Below are positions 40,001 through 53,993 of a DNA stretch of 64,000 nucleotides, one piece after another. The stretch is taken from the NCBI RefSeq assembly GCF_051020985.1, contig NW_027475133.1, positions 372,001 through 436,000 of the forward strand, read 5' to 3'. The notes beneath the pieces were generated by a model, which saw nothing but the letters and a program-made list of their open reading frames with translations, made no database searches and was not told the DNA's origin. Within the stretch, counting starts at the first letter, position 1. Each line of letters opens with the position of its first letter. Both the position numbers and the translations under genes were made by a program. Source of the DNA: Nomia melanderi (taxonomy: Eukaryota > Arthropoda > Insecta > Hymenoptera > Halictidae).

Positions 40001-40173
40001 TGATATCTCGGGTGCTATTAGAGATAGCGCAATAAATCAAAGTGCATTGTCTGTGGGAGGCCCTGGCGCATGAATCTGTGCAGCGGGAACGACCTCGGAC
40101 CACCAGGGGCCGAGAAAACCACCGTCTCATGGGGCCGGAAACTCAGGGTCAGGGAAAAATCCAATATATATCT
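37011..40173. repeat. Spacer monomers between cassettes 1 and 2
   Basis: About 18 type A monomers plus one B monomer near 38.73 kb (a partial cassette end). It contains the first 174-bp monomer with AACGACTCGGACC (near 39042). A GTATACATC or AATACACATC series with AGTGCAATAAATCAATG is also present. All are satellite. Confidence 0.84.
39034..39054 (+). repeat. 174-bp monomer marker (GACTCGG deletion), first of twelve
   Basis: One base is missing from the usual AACGACCTCGGACC, giving AACGACTCGGACC. The same deletion occurs near 39042, 44643, 47266, 47965, 49014, 52687, 55310, 56359, 59510, 61609, 62482 and 63532, always after a GCGCATGCATCTG monomer start. All copies lie right of 39 kb, so they form one lineage of amplified monomers. 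Confidence 0.93.
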
Positions 40174-41203
40174 GGCGATATCTAGGGTGCCATTAGAGAT
40201 AGCGCGATAAATCAAAATTCATTCTCTGTAGGAGGCCCTGCCGCATGAATCTGGGCAGCGGGAACGACATGGGACCACGAGGGGCCGAGAAAACTACAGT
40301 CTCATGGGGCCAGACACTCAGGGTCAGGGAAAAATCCAATATATATCTGGTGATATTCCGGGTGCTATTAGAGATAGCGCAATAAACCAAAGTAAATTAT
40401 CTGCAGGAGGCCCTGCCGCATTAATCTGGGCAGCGGGAACGACCTCAGACCACAAGGGGCCGAGAAAACCACCGTCTCATGGTGCCGGACACTCAGGGTC
40501 AGGGAAAAATCCAATATATATCTGGTGATATCTCGGGTGCTATTACTGAGAGCGCAATAAATCAGAGTGCATTATCTGTAGGAGGCCCTGGCGCATGAAT
40601 CTGGGCAGCGGGAACGACCTCGGACCACCAGGGGCCGAGAAAACCACCGTCTCATGTGGCCGGACACTCAGGGTCAGGGGAAAATCCAATATATATCTGG
40701 TGATATGTCGGGTGCTATTACAGATAGCGCGATAAATCAAAGTGCATTGTCTGCAGGAAGCCCTGGCGCATGAATCCGTGCAGCGGGAACGACTTCGGAT
40801 CACCAGGGGCCGAGAAAACCACCGTCTCATGGGGCCGGACTGTCAGGGTCAGGGAAAAATCCATTATATATCTGGTGATATCTCGGGTGCCATTAGAGAT
40901 AGCGCGATAAATCAAAGTGCATTGTCTGCAGGAGGCCCTGGCGCATGAATCTGTGGAGCGGGAACGACCTCGGACCACCAGGGGCCGAGAAAATTACAGA
41001 TTTTCGGTATCCGTCACACAATGTCATGTAAAAATCCAGCATATATCTGGTGATATCTCGGGTGCTATTACAGATGGCGCAATAAATCAAAGTGAATTAT
41101 CTGCAGGAGGCCCTGCCGCTTGAATCTGGGCAGCGGGAACGACCTCGGACCACCAGGGGCCGAGAAAACCATCGTCTCATGGGGCCGGACACTCAGGGTC
41201 AGG
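40174..41203. repeat. Recurrent cassette, copy 2
   Basis: Same monomer order as 35975-37010, including the near-CENP-B-box at 40793 and B block near 40.99 kb. It has ATTACTGAGAGCG where copy 1 has ATTACAGAGAGCG, and its end reads GGGGAAAATCC instead of GGGAAAACTCC. Confidence 0.9.
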
Positions 41204-43323
41204 GGAAAATCCAATATATATCTGGTGATATCTCGGGTGCTATTACAGATGGCGCAATAAATCAAAGTGCATTGTCTGTAGGAGGCCCTGGCGCATGAAT
41301 CCGTGCAGCGGGAACGACCTCGGACCACCAGGGGCCGAGAAACCCACCGTCTCATTGGACCGGACACTCAGGGTCAGGGAAAAATCAAATATATATCTGG
41401 TGATACATAGGGTGCTATTACAGATAGCGCAATAAATCAAAGTGCATTGTCTTTAGGAGGCTCTTGCGCATGAATCTGGGCAGCGGGAACGACCTCGGAC
41501 CACCAGGGGCCGAGAAAACCACCGACTCATGGGGCCGGGCACTCAGGGTCAGGGAAAAATCAAATATATATCTGGCGATATATAGGGTGCTATTACAGAT
41601 AGCGCACTAAATCAAAGTGCATTGTCTGCAGGAGGCCCTGGCGCATGCATCTGTGCAGCGGGAACGACCTCGGACCACCAGGGGCCGAGAAAACCACCGT
41701 CTCATGTGGTCGGACACTCAGGGTCAGGGGAAAATCCAATATATATCTGGTGATATCTCGGGTGCTATTACAGATGGCGCAATAAATCAAAGTGCATTGT
41801 CTGTAGGAGGCCCTGGCGCATGAATCCGTGCAGCGGGAACGACCTCGGACCACCAGGGGCCGAGAAACCCACCGTCTCATTGGACCGGACACTCAGGGTC
41901 ATGGAAAAATCAAATATATATCTGCTGATACATAGGGTGCTATTACAGATAGCGCAATAAATCAAAGTGCATTGTCTTTAGGAGGCCCTTGCGCATGAAT
42001 CTGGGCAGCGGGAACGACCTCGGACCACCAGGGGCCGAGAAAACCACAGTCTCATGGGGCCGGACACTCAGGGTCAGGGGAAAATCCAATATATGTCTGG
42101 TGATATCTCGGGTGCTATTAGAGATAGCGCAATAAACCAAAGTGAATTATCTGCAGGAGGCCCCGGCGCATGAATCTGTGCAGCGGGAACGACCTCCGAC
42201 CACCAGGGGCCGAGAAAACCACCGTCTCATGGGGCCGGACACTCAGGGCCAGGGAAAAATCCAATATATATTTGGTGATATCTCGGGTGCTATTACAGAT
42301 AGCGCAATAAATCAAAGTGCATTGTCTGTGGGAGGCCCTGGCGCATGAATCTCTGCAGCGGGAACGACCTCGGACCACCAGGGGCCGAGAAACCCACAGT
42401 CTCATGGGGCCAGAGACTCAGGTTCAGGGAAAAATACAATATATATCTGGTGATATCTCGGGTGCTATTAGAGATAGCGCAATAAACCAAAGTGAATTAT
42501 CTGCAGGAGGCCCTGGCGCATGAATCTGTGCAGCGGGAATGACCTCGGACCACCAGGGGCCGAGAAAACCACCGTCTCATGGGGCCGGACACTCAGGGTC
42601 AGGGAAAAATCCAATATACATCTGGTGATATCTCGGGTGCTATTACAGATAGTGCAATAAATCAATGTGCATTGTCTGTAGGAGGCCCATGCGCATGAAT
42701 CTGGGCAGCGGGAACGACCTCGGACCACCAGGGGCCGAGAAAACCACCGTCTCATGTGGTCGGACACTCAGGGTCAGGGGAAAATCCAATATATATCTGG
42801 TGATATCTCGGGTGCTATTACAGATGGCGCAATAAATCAAAGTGCATTGTCTGTAGGAGGCCCTGGCGCATGAATCTGGGCAGCGGGAACGACCTCGGAC
42901 CACCAGGGGCCGAGAAAACCACCGTCTCATGGGGCCGGACTGTCAGGGTCAGGGAAAAATCCAATATATATCTGGTGATATCTCGGGTGCTATTAGAGAT
43001 AGCGCAATAAATCAAAGTGCATTGTCTGTGGGAGGCCCTGGCGCATGAATCTCTGCAGCGGGAACGACCTCGGACCACCAGGGGCCGAGAAACCCACAGT
43101 CTCATGGGGCCAGACACTCAGGTTCAGGGAAAAATACAATATATGTCTGGTGATATCTCGGGTGCTATTAGAGATAGCGCAATAAACCAAAGTGAATTAT
43201 CTGCAGGAGGCCCTGGCGCATGAATCTGTGCAGCGGGAACGACCTCGGACCACCAGGGGCCGAGAAAACCACCGTCTCATGGGGCCGGAAACTCAGGGTC
43301 AGGGAAAAATCCAATATATATCT

Positions 43324-44359
43324 GGCGATATCTAGGGTGCCATTAGAGATAGCGCGATAAATCAAAATTCATTCTCTGTAGGAGGCCCTGCCGCATGAAT
43401 CTGGGCAGCGGGAACGACCTGGGACCACGAGGGGCCGAGAAAACTACAGTCTCATGGGGCCAGACACTCATGGTCAGGGAAAAATCCAATATATATCTGG
43501 TGATATTCCGGGTGCTATTAGAGATAGCGCAATAAACCAAAGTAAATTATCTGCAGGAGGCCCTGCCGCATTAATCTGGGCAGCGGGAACGACCTCAGAC
43601 CACAAGGGGCCGAGAAAACCACCGTCTCATGGTGCCGGACACTCAGGGTCAGGGAAAAATCCAATATATATCTGGTGATATCTCGGGTGCTATTACAGAG
43701 AGGGCAATAAATCAGAGCGCATTGTCTGTAGGAGGCCCTGGCGCATGAATCTGGGCAGCGGGAACGACCTCGGACCACCAGGGGCCGAGAAAACCACCGT
43801 CTCATGTGGCCGGACACTCAGGGTCAGGGGAAAATCCAATATATATCTGGTGATATGTCGGGTGCTATTACAGATAGCGCGATAAATCAAAGTGCATTGT
43901 CTGCAGGAAGCCCTGGCGCATGAATCCGTGCAGCGGGAACGACTTCGGATCACCAGGGGCCGAGAAAACCACCGTCTCATGGGGCCGGACTGTCAGGGTC
44001 AGGGAAAAATCCATTATATATCTGGTGATATCTCGGGTGCCATTAGAGATAGCGCGATAAATCAAAGTGCATTGTCTGCAGGAGGCCCTGGCGCATGAAT
44101 CTGTGGAGCGGGAACGACCTCGGACCACCAGGGGCCGAGAAAATTACAGATTTTCGGTATCCGTCACACAATGTCATGTAAAAATCCAGCATATATCTGG
44201 TGATATCTCGGGTGCTATTACAGATGGCGCAATAAATCAAAGTGAATTATCTGCAGGAGGCCCTGCCGCTTGAATCTGGGCAGCGGGAACGACCTCGGAC
44301 CACCAGGGGCCGAGAAAACCATCGTCTCATGGGGCCGGACACTCAGGGTCAGGGAAAAC
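43324..44359. repeat. Recurrent cassette, copy 3
   Basis: Same order as copy 1, with box at 43943. It has the private changes AGAGAGGGCAATAAATCAGAGCGC near 43686 and ACTCATGGTCAGG near 43467. Confidence 0.9.
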
Positions 44360-45947
44360 TCCAATATATATCTGGTGATATCTCGGGTGCTATTAGAGAT
44401 AGCGCAATAAACCAAAGTGAATTATCTGCAGGAGGCCCTGGCGCATGAATCTGTGTAGCGGGAACGACCTCGGACCACCAGGGGCCGAGAAAACCACCGT
44501 CTCATGGGGCCGGGCGCTCAGGGTCAGGGAAAAATCAAATATATATCTGGCGATATATAGGGTGCTATTACAGATAGCGCACTAAATCAAAGTGCATTGT
44601 CTGCAGGAGGCCCTGGCGCATGCATCTGTGCAGCGGGAACGACTCGGACCACCAGGGGCCGAGAAAACCACCGTCTCATGTGGTCGGACACTCAGGGTCA
44701 GGGGAAAATCCAATATATATCTGGTGATATCTCGGGTGCTATTACAGATGGCGCAATAAATCAAAGTGCATTGTCTGTAGGAGGCCCTGGCGCATGAATC
44801 CGTGCAGCGGGAACGACCTCGGACCACCAGGGGCCGAGAAACCCACCGTCTCATTGGACCGGACACTCAGGGTCAGGGAAAAATCAAATATATATCTGGT
44901 GATACATAGGGTGCTATTACAGATAGCGCAATAAATCAAAGTGCATTGTCTTTAGGAGGCCCTTGCGCATGAATCTGGGCAGCGGGAACGACCTCGGACC
45001 ACCAGGGGCCGAGAAAACCACAGTCTCATGGGGCCGGACACTCAGGGTCAGGGGAAAATCCAATATATGTCTGGTGATATCTCGGGTGCTATTAGAGATA
45101 GCGCAATAAACCAAAGTGCATTGTCTGTGGGAGGCCCTGGCGCATGAATCTCTGCAGCGGGAACGACCTCGGACCACCAGGGGCCGAGAAACCCACAGTC
45201 TCATGGGGCCAGACACTCAGGTTCAGGGAAAAATACAATATATATCTGGTGATATCTCGGGTGCTATTAGAGATAGCGCAATAAACCAAAGTGAATTATC
45301 TGCAGGAGGCCCTGGCGCATGAATCTGTGCAGCGGGAATGACCTCGGACCACCAGGGGCCGAGAAAACCACCGTCTCATGGGGCCGGACACTCAGGGTCA
45401 GGGAAAAATCCAATATACATCTGGTGATATCTCGGGTGCTATTACAGATAGTGCAATAAATCAATGTGCATTGTCTGTAGGAGGCCCATGCGCATGAATC
45501 TGGGCAGCGGGAACGACCTCGGACCACCAGGGGCCGAGAAAACCACCGTCTCATGTGGTCGGACACTCAGGGTCAGGGGAAAATCCAATATATATCTGGT
45601 GATATCTCGGGTGCTATTACAGATGGCGCAATAAATCAAAGTGCATTGTCTGTAGGAGGCCCTGGCGCATGAATCTGGGCAGCGGGAACGACCTCGGACC
45701 ACCAGGGGCCGAGAAAACCACCGTCTCATGGGGCCGGACTGTCAGGGTCAGGGAAAAATCCAATATATATCTGGTGATATCTCGGGTGCTATTAGAGATA
45801 GCGCAATAAATCAAAGTGCATTGTCTGTGGGAGGCCCTGGCGCATGAATCTGTGCAGCGGGAACGACCTCGGACCACCAGGGGCCGAGAAAACCACCGTC
45901 TCATGGGGCCGGAAACTCAGGGTCAGGGAAAAATCCAATATATATCT

Positions 45948-46983
45948 GGCGATATCTAGGGTGCCATTAGAGATAGCGCGATAAATCAAAATTCATTCTC
46001 TGTAGGAGGCCCTGCCGCATGAATCTGGGCAGCGGGAACGACCTGGGACCACGAGGGGCCGAGAAAACTACAGTCTCATGGGGCCAGACACTCAGGGTCA
46101 GGGAAAAATCCAATATATATCTGGTGATATTCCGGGTGCTATTAGAGATAGCGCAATAAACCAAAGTAAATTATCTGCAGGAGGCCCTGCCGCATTAATC
46201 TGGGCAGCGGGAACGACCTCAGACCACAAGGGGCCGAGAAAACCACCGTCTCATGGTGCCGGACACTCAGGGTCAGGGAAAAATCCAATATATATCTGGT
46301 GATATCTCGGGTGCTATTACTGAGAGCGCAATAAATCAGAGTGCATTGTCTGTAGGAGGCCCTGGCGCATGAATCTGGGCAGCGGGAACGACCTCGGACC
46401 ACCAGGGGCCGAGAAAACCACCGTCTCATGTGGCCGGACACTCAGGGTCAGGGGAAAATCCAATATATATCTGGTGATATGTCGGGTGCTATTACAGATA
46501 GCGCGATAAATCAAAGTGCATTGTCTGCAGGAAGCCCTGGCGCATGAATCCGTGCAGCGGGAACGACTTCGGATCACCAGGGGCCGAGAAAACCACCGTC
46601 TCATGGGGCCGGACTGTCAGGGTCAGGGAAAAATCCATTATATATCTGGTGATATCTCGGGTGCCATTAGAGATAGCGCGATAAATCAAAGTGCATTGTC
46701 TGCAGGAGGCCCTGGCGCATGAATCTGTGGAGCGGGAACGACCTCGGACCACCAGGGGCCGAGAAAATTACAGATTTTCGGTATCCGTCACACAATGTCA
46801 TGTAAAAATCCAGCATATATCTGGTGATATCTCGGGTGCTATTACAGATGGCGCAATAAATCAAAGTGAATTATCTGCAGGAGGCCCTGCCGCTTGAATC
46901 TGGGCAGCGGGAACGACCTCGGACCACCAGGGGCCGAGAAAACCATCGTCTCATGGGGCCGGACACTCAGGGTCAGGGAAAAC
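45948..46983. repeat. Recurrent cassette, copy 4
   Basis: Same order, 2,624 bp after copy 3, with box at 46567 and the ATTACTGAGAGCG form shared with copies 2, 6 and 7. Confidence 0.9.
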
Positions 46984-46993
46984 TCCAATATAT

Positions 46994-48520
46994 ATCTGGT
47001 GATATCTCGGGTGCTATTAGAGATAGCGCAATAAACCAAAGTGAATTATCTGCAGGAGGCCCTGGCGCATGAATCTGTGTAGCGGGAACGACCTCGGACC
47101 ACCAGGGGCCGAGAAAACCACCGTCTCATGGGGCCGGGCGCTCAGGGTCAGGGAAAAATCAAATATATATCTGGCGATATATAGGGTGCTATTACAGATA
47201 GCGCACTAAATCAAAGTGCATTGTCTGCAGGAGGCCCTGGCGCATGCATCTGTGCAGCGGGAACGACTCGGACCACCAGGGGCCGAGAAAACCACCGTCT
47301 CATGTGGTCGGACACTCAGGGTCAGGGGAAAATCCAATATATATCTGGTGATATCTCGGGTGCTATTACAGATGGCGCAATAAATCAAAGTGCATTGTCT
47401 GTAGGAGGCCCTGGCGCATGAATCCGTGCAGCGGGAACGACCTCGGACCACCAGGGTCCGAGAAACCCACCGTCTCATTGGACCGGACACTCAGGGTCAG
47501 GGAAAAATCAAATATATATCTGGTGATACATAGGGTGCTATTACAGATAGCGCAATAAATCAAAGTGCATTGTCTTTAGGAGGCCCTTGCGCATGAATCT
47601 GGGCAGCGGGAACGACCTCGGACCACCAGGGGCCGAGAAAACCACAGTCTCATGGGGCCGGACACTCAGGGTCAGGGGAAAATCCAATATATGTCTGGTG
47701 ATATCTCGGGTGCTATTAGAGATAGCGCAATAAACCAAAGTGAATTATCTGCAGGAGGCCCTGGCGCATGAATCTGTGTAGCGGGAACGACCTCGGACCA
47801 CCAGGGGCCGAGAAAACCACCGTCTCATGGGGCCGGGCGCTCAGGGTCAGGGAAAAATCAAATATATATCTGGCGATATATAGGGTGCTATTACAGATAG
47901 CGCACTAAATCAAAGTGCATTGTCTGCAGGAGGCCCTGGCGCATGCATCTGTGCAGCGGGAACGACTCGGACCACCAGGGGCCGAGAAAACCACCGTCTC
48001 ATGTGGTCGGACACTCAGGGTCAGGGGAAAATCCAATATATATCTGGTGATATCTCGGGTGCTATTACAGATGGCGCAATAAATCAAAGTGCATTGTCTG
48101 TAGGAGGCCCTGGCGCATGAATCCGTGCAGCGGGAACGACCTCGGACCACCAGGGTCCGAGAAACCCACCGTCTCATTGGACCGGACACTCAGGGTCAGG
48201 GAAAAATCAAATATATATCTGGTGATACATAGGGTGCTATTACAGATAGCGCAATAAATCAAAGTGCATTGTCTTTAGGAGGCCCTTGCGCATGAATCTG
48301 GGCAGCGGGAACGACCTCGGACCACCAGGGGCCGAGAAAACCACAGTCTCATGGGGCCGGACACTCAGGGTCAGGGGAAAATCCAATATATGTCTGGTGA
48401 TATCTCGGGTGCTATTAGAGATAGCGCAATAAACCAAAGTGAATTATCTGCAGGAGGCCCTGGCGCATGAATCTGTGTAGCGGGAACGACCTCGGACCAC
48501 CAGGGGCCGAGAAAACCACC
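46994..48520. repeat. 699-bp tandem duplication
   Basis: Bases 46994-47821 and 47693-48520 appear the same at an offset of 699, including the rare GACTCGG 1-base deletion (47266 and 47965) and CCAGGGTCCGAG (near 47452 and 48151). The unit is four monomers, one of them 174 bp. The matching place in the second large block (near 55.0-55.8 kb) holds only one unit. Confidence 0.92.
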
Positions 48521-49219
48521 GACTCATGGGGCCGGGCACTCAGGGTCAGGGAAAAATCAAATATATATCTGGCGATATATAGGGTGCTATTACAGATAGC
48601 GCACTAAATCAAAGTGCATTGTCTGCAGGAGGCCCTGGCGCATGCATCTGTGCAGCGGGAACGACCTCGGACCACCAGGGGCCGAGAAAACCATCGTCTC
48701 ATGGGGCCGGACACTCAGGGTCAGGGAAAACTCCAATATATATCTGGTGATATCTCGGGTGCTATTAGAGATAGCGCAATAAACCAAAGTGAATTATCTG
48801 CAGGAGGCCCTGGCGCATGAATCTGTGTAGCGGGAACGACCTCGGACCACCAGGGGCCGAGAAAACCACCGTCTCATGGGGCCGGGCGCTCAGGGTCAGG
48901 GAAAAATCAAATATATATCTGGCGATATATAGGGTGCTATTACAGATAGCGCACTAAATCAAAGTGCATTGTCTGCAGGAGGCCCTGGCGCATGCATCTG
49001 TGCAGCGGGAACGACTCGGACCACCAGGGGCCGAGAAAACCACCGTCTCATGTGGTCGGACACTCAGGGTCAGGGGAAAATCCAATATATATCTGGTGAT
49101 ATCTCGGGTGCTATTACAGATGGCGCAATAAATCAAAGTGCATTGTCTGTAGGAGGCCCTTGCGCATGAATCTGGGCAGCGGGAACGACCTCGGACCACC
49201 AGGGGCCGAGAAAACCACA
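48521..49219. repeat. Segment also found at 55868-56566
   Basis: From 48521 to about 49264 the sequence matches 55868-56611 at offset 7,347, which equals 8,046 minus 699. The large duplication therefore continues past the 699-bp expansion, and the match ends near GGTCAGGGGAAAATCC. Confidence 0.86.
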
Positions 49220-50559
49220 GTCTCATGGGGCCGGACACTCAGGGTCAGGGGAAAATCCAATATATATCTGGTGATATCTCGGGTGCTATTACAGATGGCG
49301 CAATAAATCAAAGTGCATTGTCTGTAGGAGGCCCTGGCGCATGAATCCGTGCAGCGGGAACGACCTCGGACCACCAGGGGCCGAGAAACCCACCGTCTCA
49401 TTGGACCGGACACTCAGGGTCAGGGAAAAATCAAATATATATCTGGTGATACATAGGGTGCTATTACAGATAGCGCAATAAATCAAAGTGCATTGTCTTT
49501 AGGAGGCTCTTGCGCATGAATCTGGGCAGCGGGAACGACCTCGGACCACCAGGGGCCGAGAAAACCACCGACTCATGGGGCCGGGCACTCAGGATCAGGG
49601 AAAAATCAAATATATATCTGGCGATATATAGGGTGCTATTACAGATAGCGCACTAAATCAAAGTGCATTGTCTGCAGGAGGCCCTGGCGCATGCATCTGT
49701 GCAGCGGGAACGACCTCGGACCACCAGGGGCCGAGAAAACCACCGTCTCATGTGGTCGGACACTCAGGGTCAGGGGAAAATCCAATATATATCTGGTGAT
49801 ATCTCGGGTGCTATTACAGATGGCGCAATAAATCAAAGTGCATTGTCTGTAGGAGGCCCTGGCGCATGAATCCGTGCAGCGGGAACGACCTCGGACCACC
49901 AGGGGCCGAGAAACCCACCGTCTCATTGGACCGGACACTCAGGGTCATGGAAAAATCAAATATATATCTGCTGATACATAGGGTGCTATTACAGATAGCG
50001 CAATAAATCAAAGTGCATTGTCTTTAGGAGGCCCTTGCGCATGAATCTGGGCAGCGGGAACGACCTCGGACCACCAGGGGCCGAGAAAACCACAGTCTCA
50101 TGGGGCCGGACACTCAGGGTCAGGGGAAAATCCAATATATGTCTGGTGATATCTCGGGTGCTATTAGAGATAGCGCAATAAACCAAAGTGAATTATCTGC
50201 AGGAGGCCCCGGCGCATGAATCTGTGCAGCGGGAACGACCTCCGACCACCAGGGGCCGAGAAAACCACCGTCTCATGGGGCCGGACACTCAGGGCCAGGG
50301 AAAAATCCAATATATATCTGGTGATATCTCGGGTGCTATTACAGATAGCGCAATAAATCAAAGTGCATTGTCTGTGGGAGGCCGTGGCGCATGAATCTCT
50401 GCAGCGGGAACGACCTCGGACCACCAGGGGCCGAGAAACCCACAGTCTCATGGGGCCAGACACTCAGGTTCAGGGAAAAATACAATATATATCTGGTGAT
50501 ATCTCGGGTGCTATTAGAGATAGCGCAATAAACCAAAGTGAATTATCTGCAGGAGGCCC

Positions 50560-50645
50560 CGGCGCATGAATCTGTGCAGCGGGAACGACCTCCGACCACC
50601 AGGGGCCGAGAAAACCACCGTCTCATGGGGCCGGACACTCAGGGC
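50560..50645. repeat. Candidate gene-conversion tract in block copy 2
   Basis: Within the 8,046-bp duplication this patch differs from its partner (42514-42599) at four closely spaced sites: 50560 C/T, 50586 C/T, 50593 C/G and 50645 C/T. At all four it agrees with the monomer 350 bp upstream (50210-50295). The partner state is also found in the related monomers near 45.3 and 53.4 kb. The change stops before TATACATC at about 50661-50668, which keeps the partner state. Confidence 0.75.
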
Positions 50646-51369
50646 CAGGGAAAAATCCAATATACATCTGGTGATATCTCGGGTGCTATTACAGATAGTG
50701 CAATAAATCAATGTGCATTGTCTGTAGGAGGCCCATGCGCATGAATCTGGGCAGCGGGAACGACCTCGGACCACCAGGGGCCGAGAAAACCACCGTCTCA
50801 TGTGGTCGGACACTCAGGGTCAGGGGAAAATCCAATATATATCTGGTGATATCTCGGGTGCTATTACAGATGGCGCAATAAATCAAAGTGCATTGTCTGT
50901 AGGAGGCCCTGGCGCATGAATCTGGGCAGCGGGAACGACCTCGGACCACCAGGGGCCGAGAAAACCACCGTCTCATGGGGCCGGACTGTCAGGGTCAGGG
51001 AAAAATCCAATATATATCTGGTGATATCTCGGGTGCTATTAGAGATAGCGCAATAAATCAAAGTGCATTGTCTGTGGGAGGCCCTGGCGCATGAATCTCT
51101 GCAGCGGGAACGACCTCGGACCACCAGGGGCCGAGAAACCCACAGTCTCATGGGGCCAGACACTCAGGTTCAGGGAAAAATACAATATATGTCTGGTGAT
51201 ATCTCGGGTGCTATTAGAGATAGCGCAATAAACCAAAGTGAATTATCTGCAGGAGGCCCTGGCGCATGAATCTGTGCAGCGGGAACGACCTCGGACCACC
51301 AGGGGCCGAGAAAACCACCGTCTCATGGGGCCGGAAACTCAGGGTCAGGGAAAAATCGAATATATATCT

Positions 51370-52405
51370 GGCGATATCTAGGGTGCCATTAGAGATAGCG
51401 CGATAAATCAAAATTCATTCTCTGTAGGAGGCCCTGCCGCATGAATCTGGGCAGCGGGAACGACCTGGGACCACGAGGGGCCGAGAAAACTACAGTCTCA
51501 TGGGGCCAGACACTCAGGGTCAGGGAAAAATCCAATATATATCTGGTGATATTCCGGGTGCTATTAGAGATAGCGCAATAAACCAAAGTAAATTATCTGC
51601 AGGAGGCCCTGCCGCATTAATCTGGGCAGCGGGAACGACCTCAGACCACAAGGGGCCGAGAAAACCACCGTCTCATGGTGCCGGACACTCAGGGTCAGGG
51701 AAAAATCCAATATATATCTGGTGATATCTCGGGTGCTATTACAGAGAGCGCAATAAATCAGAGCGCATTGTCTGTAGGAGGCCCTGGCGCATGAATCTGG
51801 GCAGCGGGAACGACCTCGGACCACCAGGGGCCGAGAAAACCACCGTCTCATGTGGCCGGACACTCAGGGTCAGGGGAAAATCCAATATATATCTGGTGAT
51901 ATGTCGGGTGCTATTACAGATAGCGCGATAAATCAAAGTGCATTGTCTGCAGGAAGCCCTGGCGCATGAATCCGTGCAGCGGGAACGACTTCGGATCACC
52001 AGGGGCCGAGAAAACCACCGTCTCATGGGGCCGGACTGTCAGGGTCAGGGAAAAATCCATTATATATCTGGTGATATCTCGGGTGCCATTAGAGATAGCG
52101 CGATAAATCAAAGTGCATTGTCTGCAGGAGGCCCTGGCGCATGAATCTGTGGAGCGGGAACGACCTCGGACCACCAGGGGCCGAGAAAATTACAGATTTA
52201 CGGTATCCGTCACACAATGTCATGTAAAAATCCAGCATATATCTGGTGATATCTCGGGTGCTATTACAGATGGCGCAATAAATCAAAGTGAATTATCTGC
52301 AGGAGGCCCTGCCGCTTGAATCTGGGCAGCGGGAACGACCTCGGACCACCAGGGGCCGAGAAAACCATCGTCTCATGGGGCCGGACACTCAGGGTCAGGG
52401 AAAAC
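51370..52405. repeat. Recurrent cassette, copy 5
   Basis: Same order, with box at 51989. It shares AATCAGAGCGC with copy 3, its partner in the 8,046-bp duplication. Its B block has a private change ATTTACGG in place of ATTTTCGG near 52197. Confidence 0.9.
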
Positions 52406-53993
52406 TCCAATATATATCTGGTGATATCTCGGGTGCTATTAGAGATAGCGCAATAAACCAAAGTGAATTATCTGCAGGAGGCCCTGGCGCATGAATCTGT
52501 GTAGCGGGAACGACCTCGGACCACCAGGGGCCGAGAAAACCACCGTCTCATGGGGCCGGGCGCTCAGGGTCAGGGAAAAATCAAATATATATCTGGCGAT
52601 ATATAGGGTGCTATTACAGATAGCGCACTAAATCAAAGTGCATTGTCTGCAGGAGGCCCTGGCGCATGCATCTGTGCAGCGGGAACGACTCGGACCACCA
52701 GGGGCCGAGAAAACCACCGTCTCATGTGGTCGGACACTCAGGGTCAGGGGAAAATCCAATATATATCTGGTGATATCTCGGGTGCTATTACAGATGGCGC
52801 AATAAATCAAAGTGCATTGTCTGTAGGAGGCCCTGGTGCATGAATCCGTGCAGCGGGAACGACCTCGGACCACCAGGGGCCGAGAAACCCACCGTCTCAT
52901 TGGACCGGACACTCAGGGTCAGGGAAAAATCAAATATATATCTGGTGATACATAGGGTGCTATTACAGATAGCGCAATAAATCAAAGTGCATTGTCTTTA
53001 GGAGGCCCTTGCGCATGAATCTGGGCAGCGGGAACGACCTCGGACCACCAGGGGCCGAGAAAACCACAGTCTCATGGGGCCGGACACTCAGGGTCAGGGG
53101 AAAATCCAATATATGTCTGGTGATATCTCGGGTGCTATTAGAGATAGCGCAATAAACCAAAGTGCATTGTCTGTGGGAGGCCCTGGCGCATGAATCTCTG
53201 CAGCGGGAACGACCTCGGACCACCAGGGGCCGAGAAACCCACAGTCTCATGGGGCCAGACACTCAGGTTCAGGGAAAAATACAATATATATCTGGTGATA
53301 TCTCGGGTGCTATTAGAGATAGCGCAATAAACCAAAGTGAATTATCTGCAGGAGGCCCTGGCGCATGAATCTGTGCAGCGGGAATGACCTCGGACCACCA
53401 GGGGCCGAGAAAACCACCGTCTCATGGGGCCGGACACTCAGGGTCAGGGAAAAATCCAATATACATCTGGTGATATCTCGGGTGCTATTACAGATAGTGC
53501 AATAAATCAATGTGCATTGTCTGTAGGAGGCCCATGCGCATGAATCTGGGCAGCGGGAACGACCTCGGACCACCAGGGGCCGAGAAAACCACCGTCTCAT
53601 GTGGTCGGACACTCAGGGTCAGGGGAAAATCCAATATATATCTGGTGATATCTCGGGTGCTATTACAGATGGCGCAATAAATCAAAGTGCATTGTCTGTA
53701 GGAGGCCCTGGCGCATGAATCTGGGCAGCGGGAACGACCTCGGACCACCAGGGGCCGAGAAAACCACCGTCTCATGGGGCCGGACTGTCAGGGTCAGGGA
53801 AAAATCCAATATATATCTGGTGATATCTCGGGTGCTATTAGAGATAGCGCAATAAATCAAAGTGCATTGTCTGTGGGAGGCCCTGGCGCATGAATCTGTG
53901 CAGCGGGAACGACCTCGGACCACCAGGGGCCGAGAAAACCACCGTCTCATGGGGCCGGAAACTCAGGGTCAGGGAAAAATCCAATATATATCT

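Larger units (their letters stand above)
41174..47822. repeat. Large duplicated block, copy 1 (about 6.65 kb)
   Basis: It matches 49220-55868 at a constant offset of 8,046 bp (46 monomers minus four bases, the four 1-base-deleted monomers between the copies). Left limit is set by ATCGTCTC at 41171 against ACAGTCTC at 49217; right limit by CGTCTC at 47821 against CGACTC at 55867. It contains cassettes 3 and 4. Sparse differences inside include TATTTGG near 42271 against TATCTGG near 50317. Confidence 0.9.
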
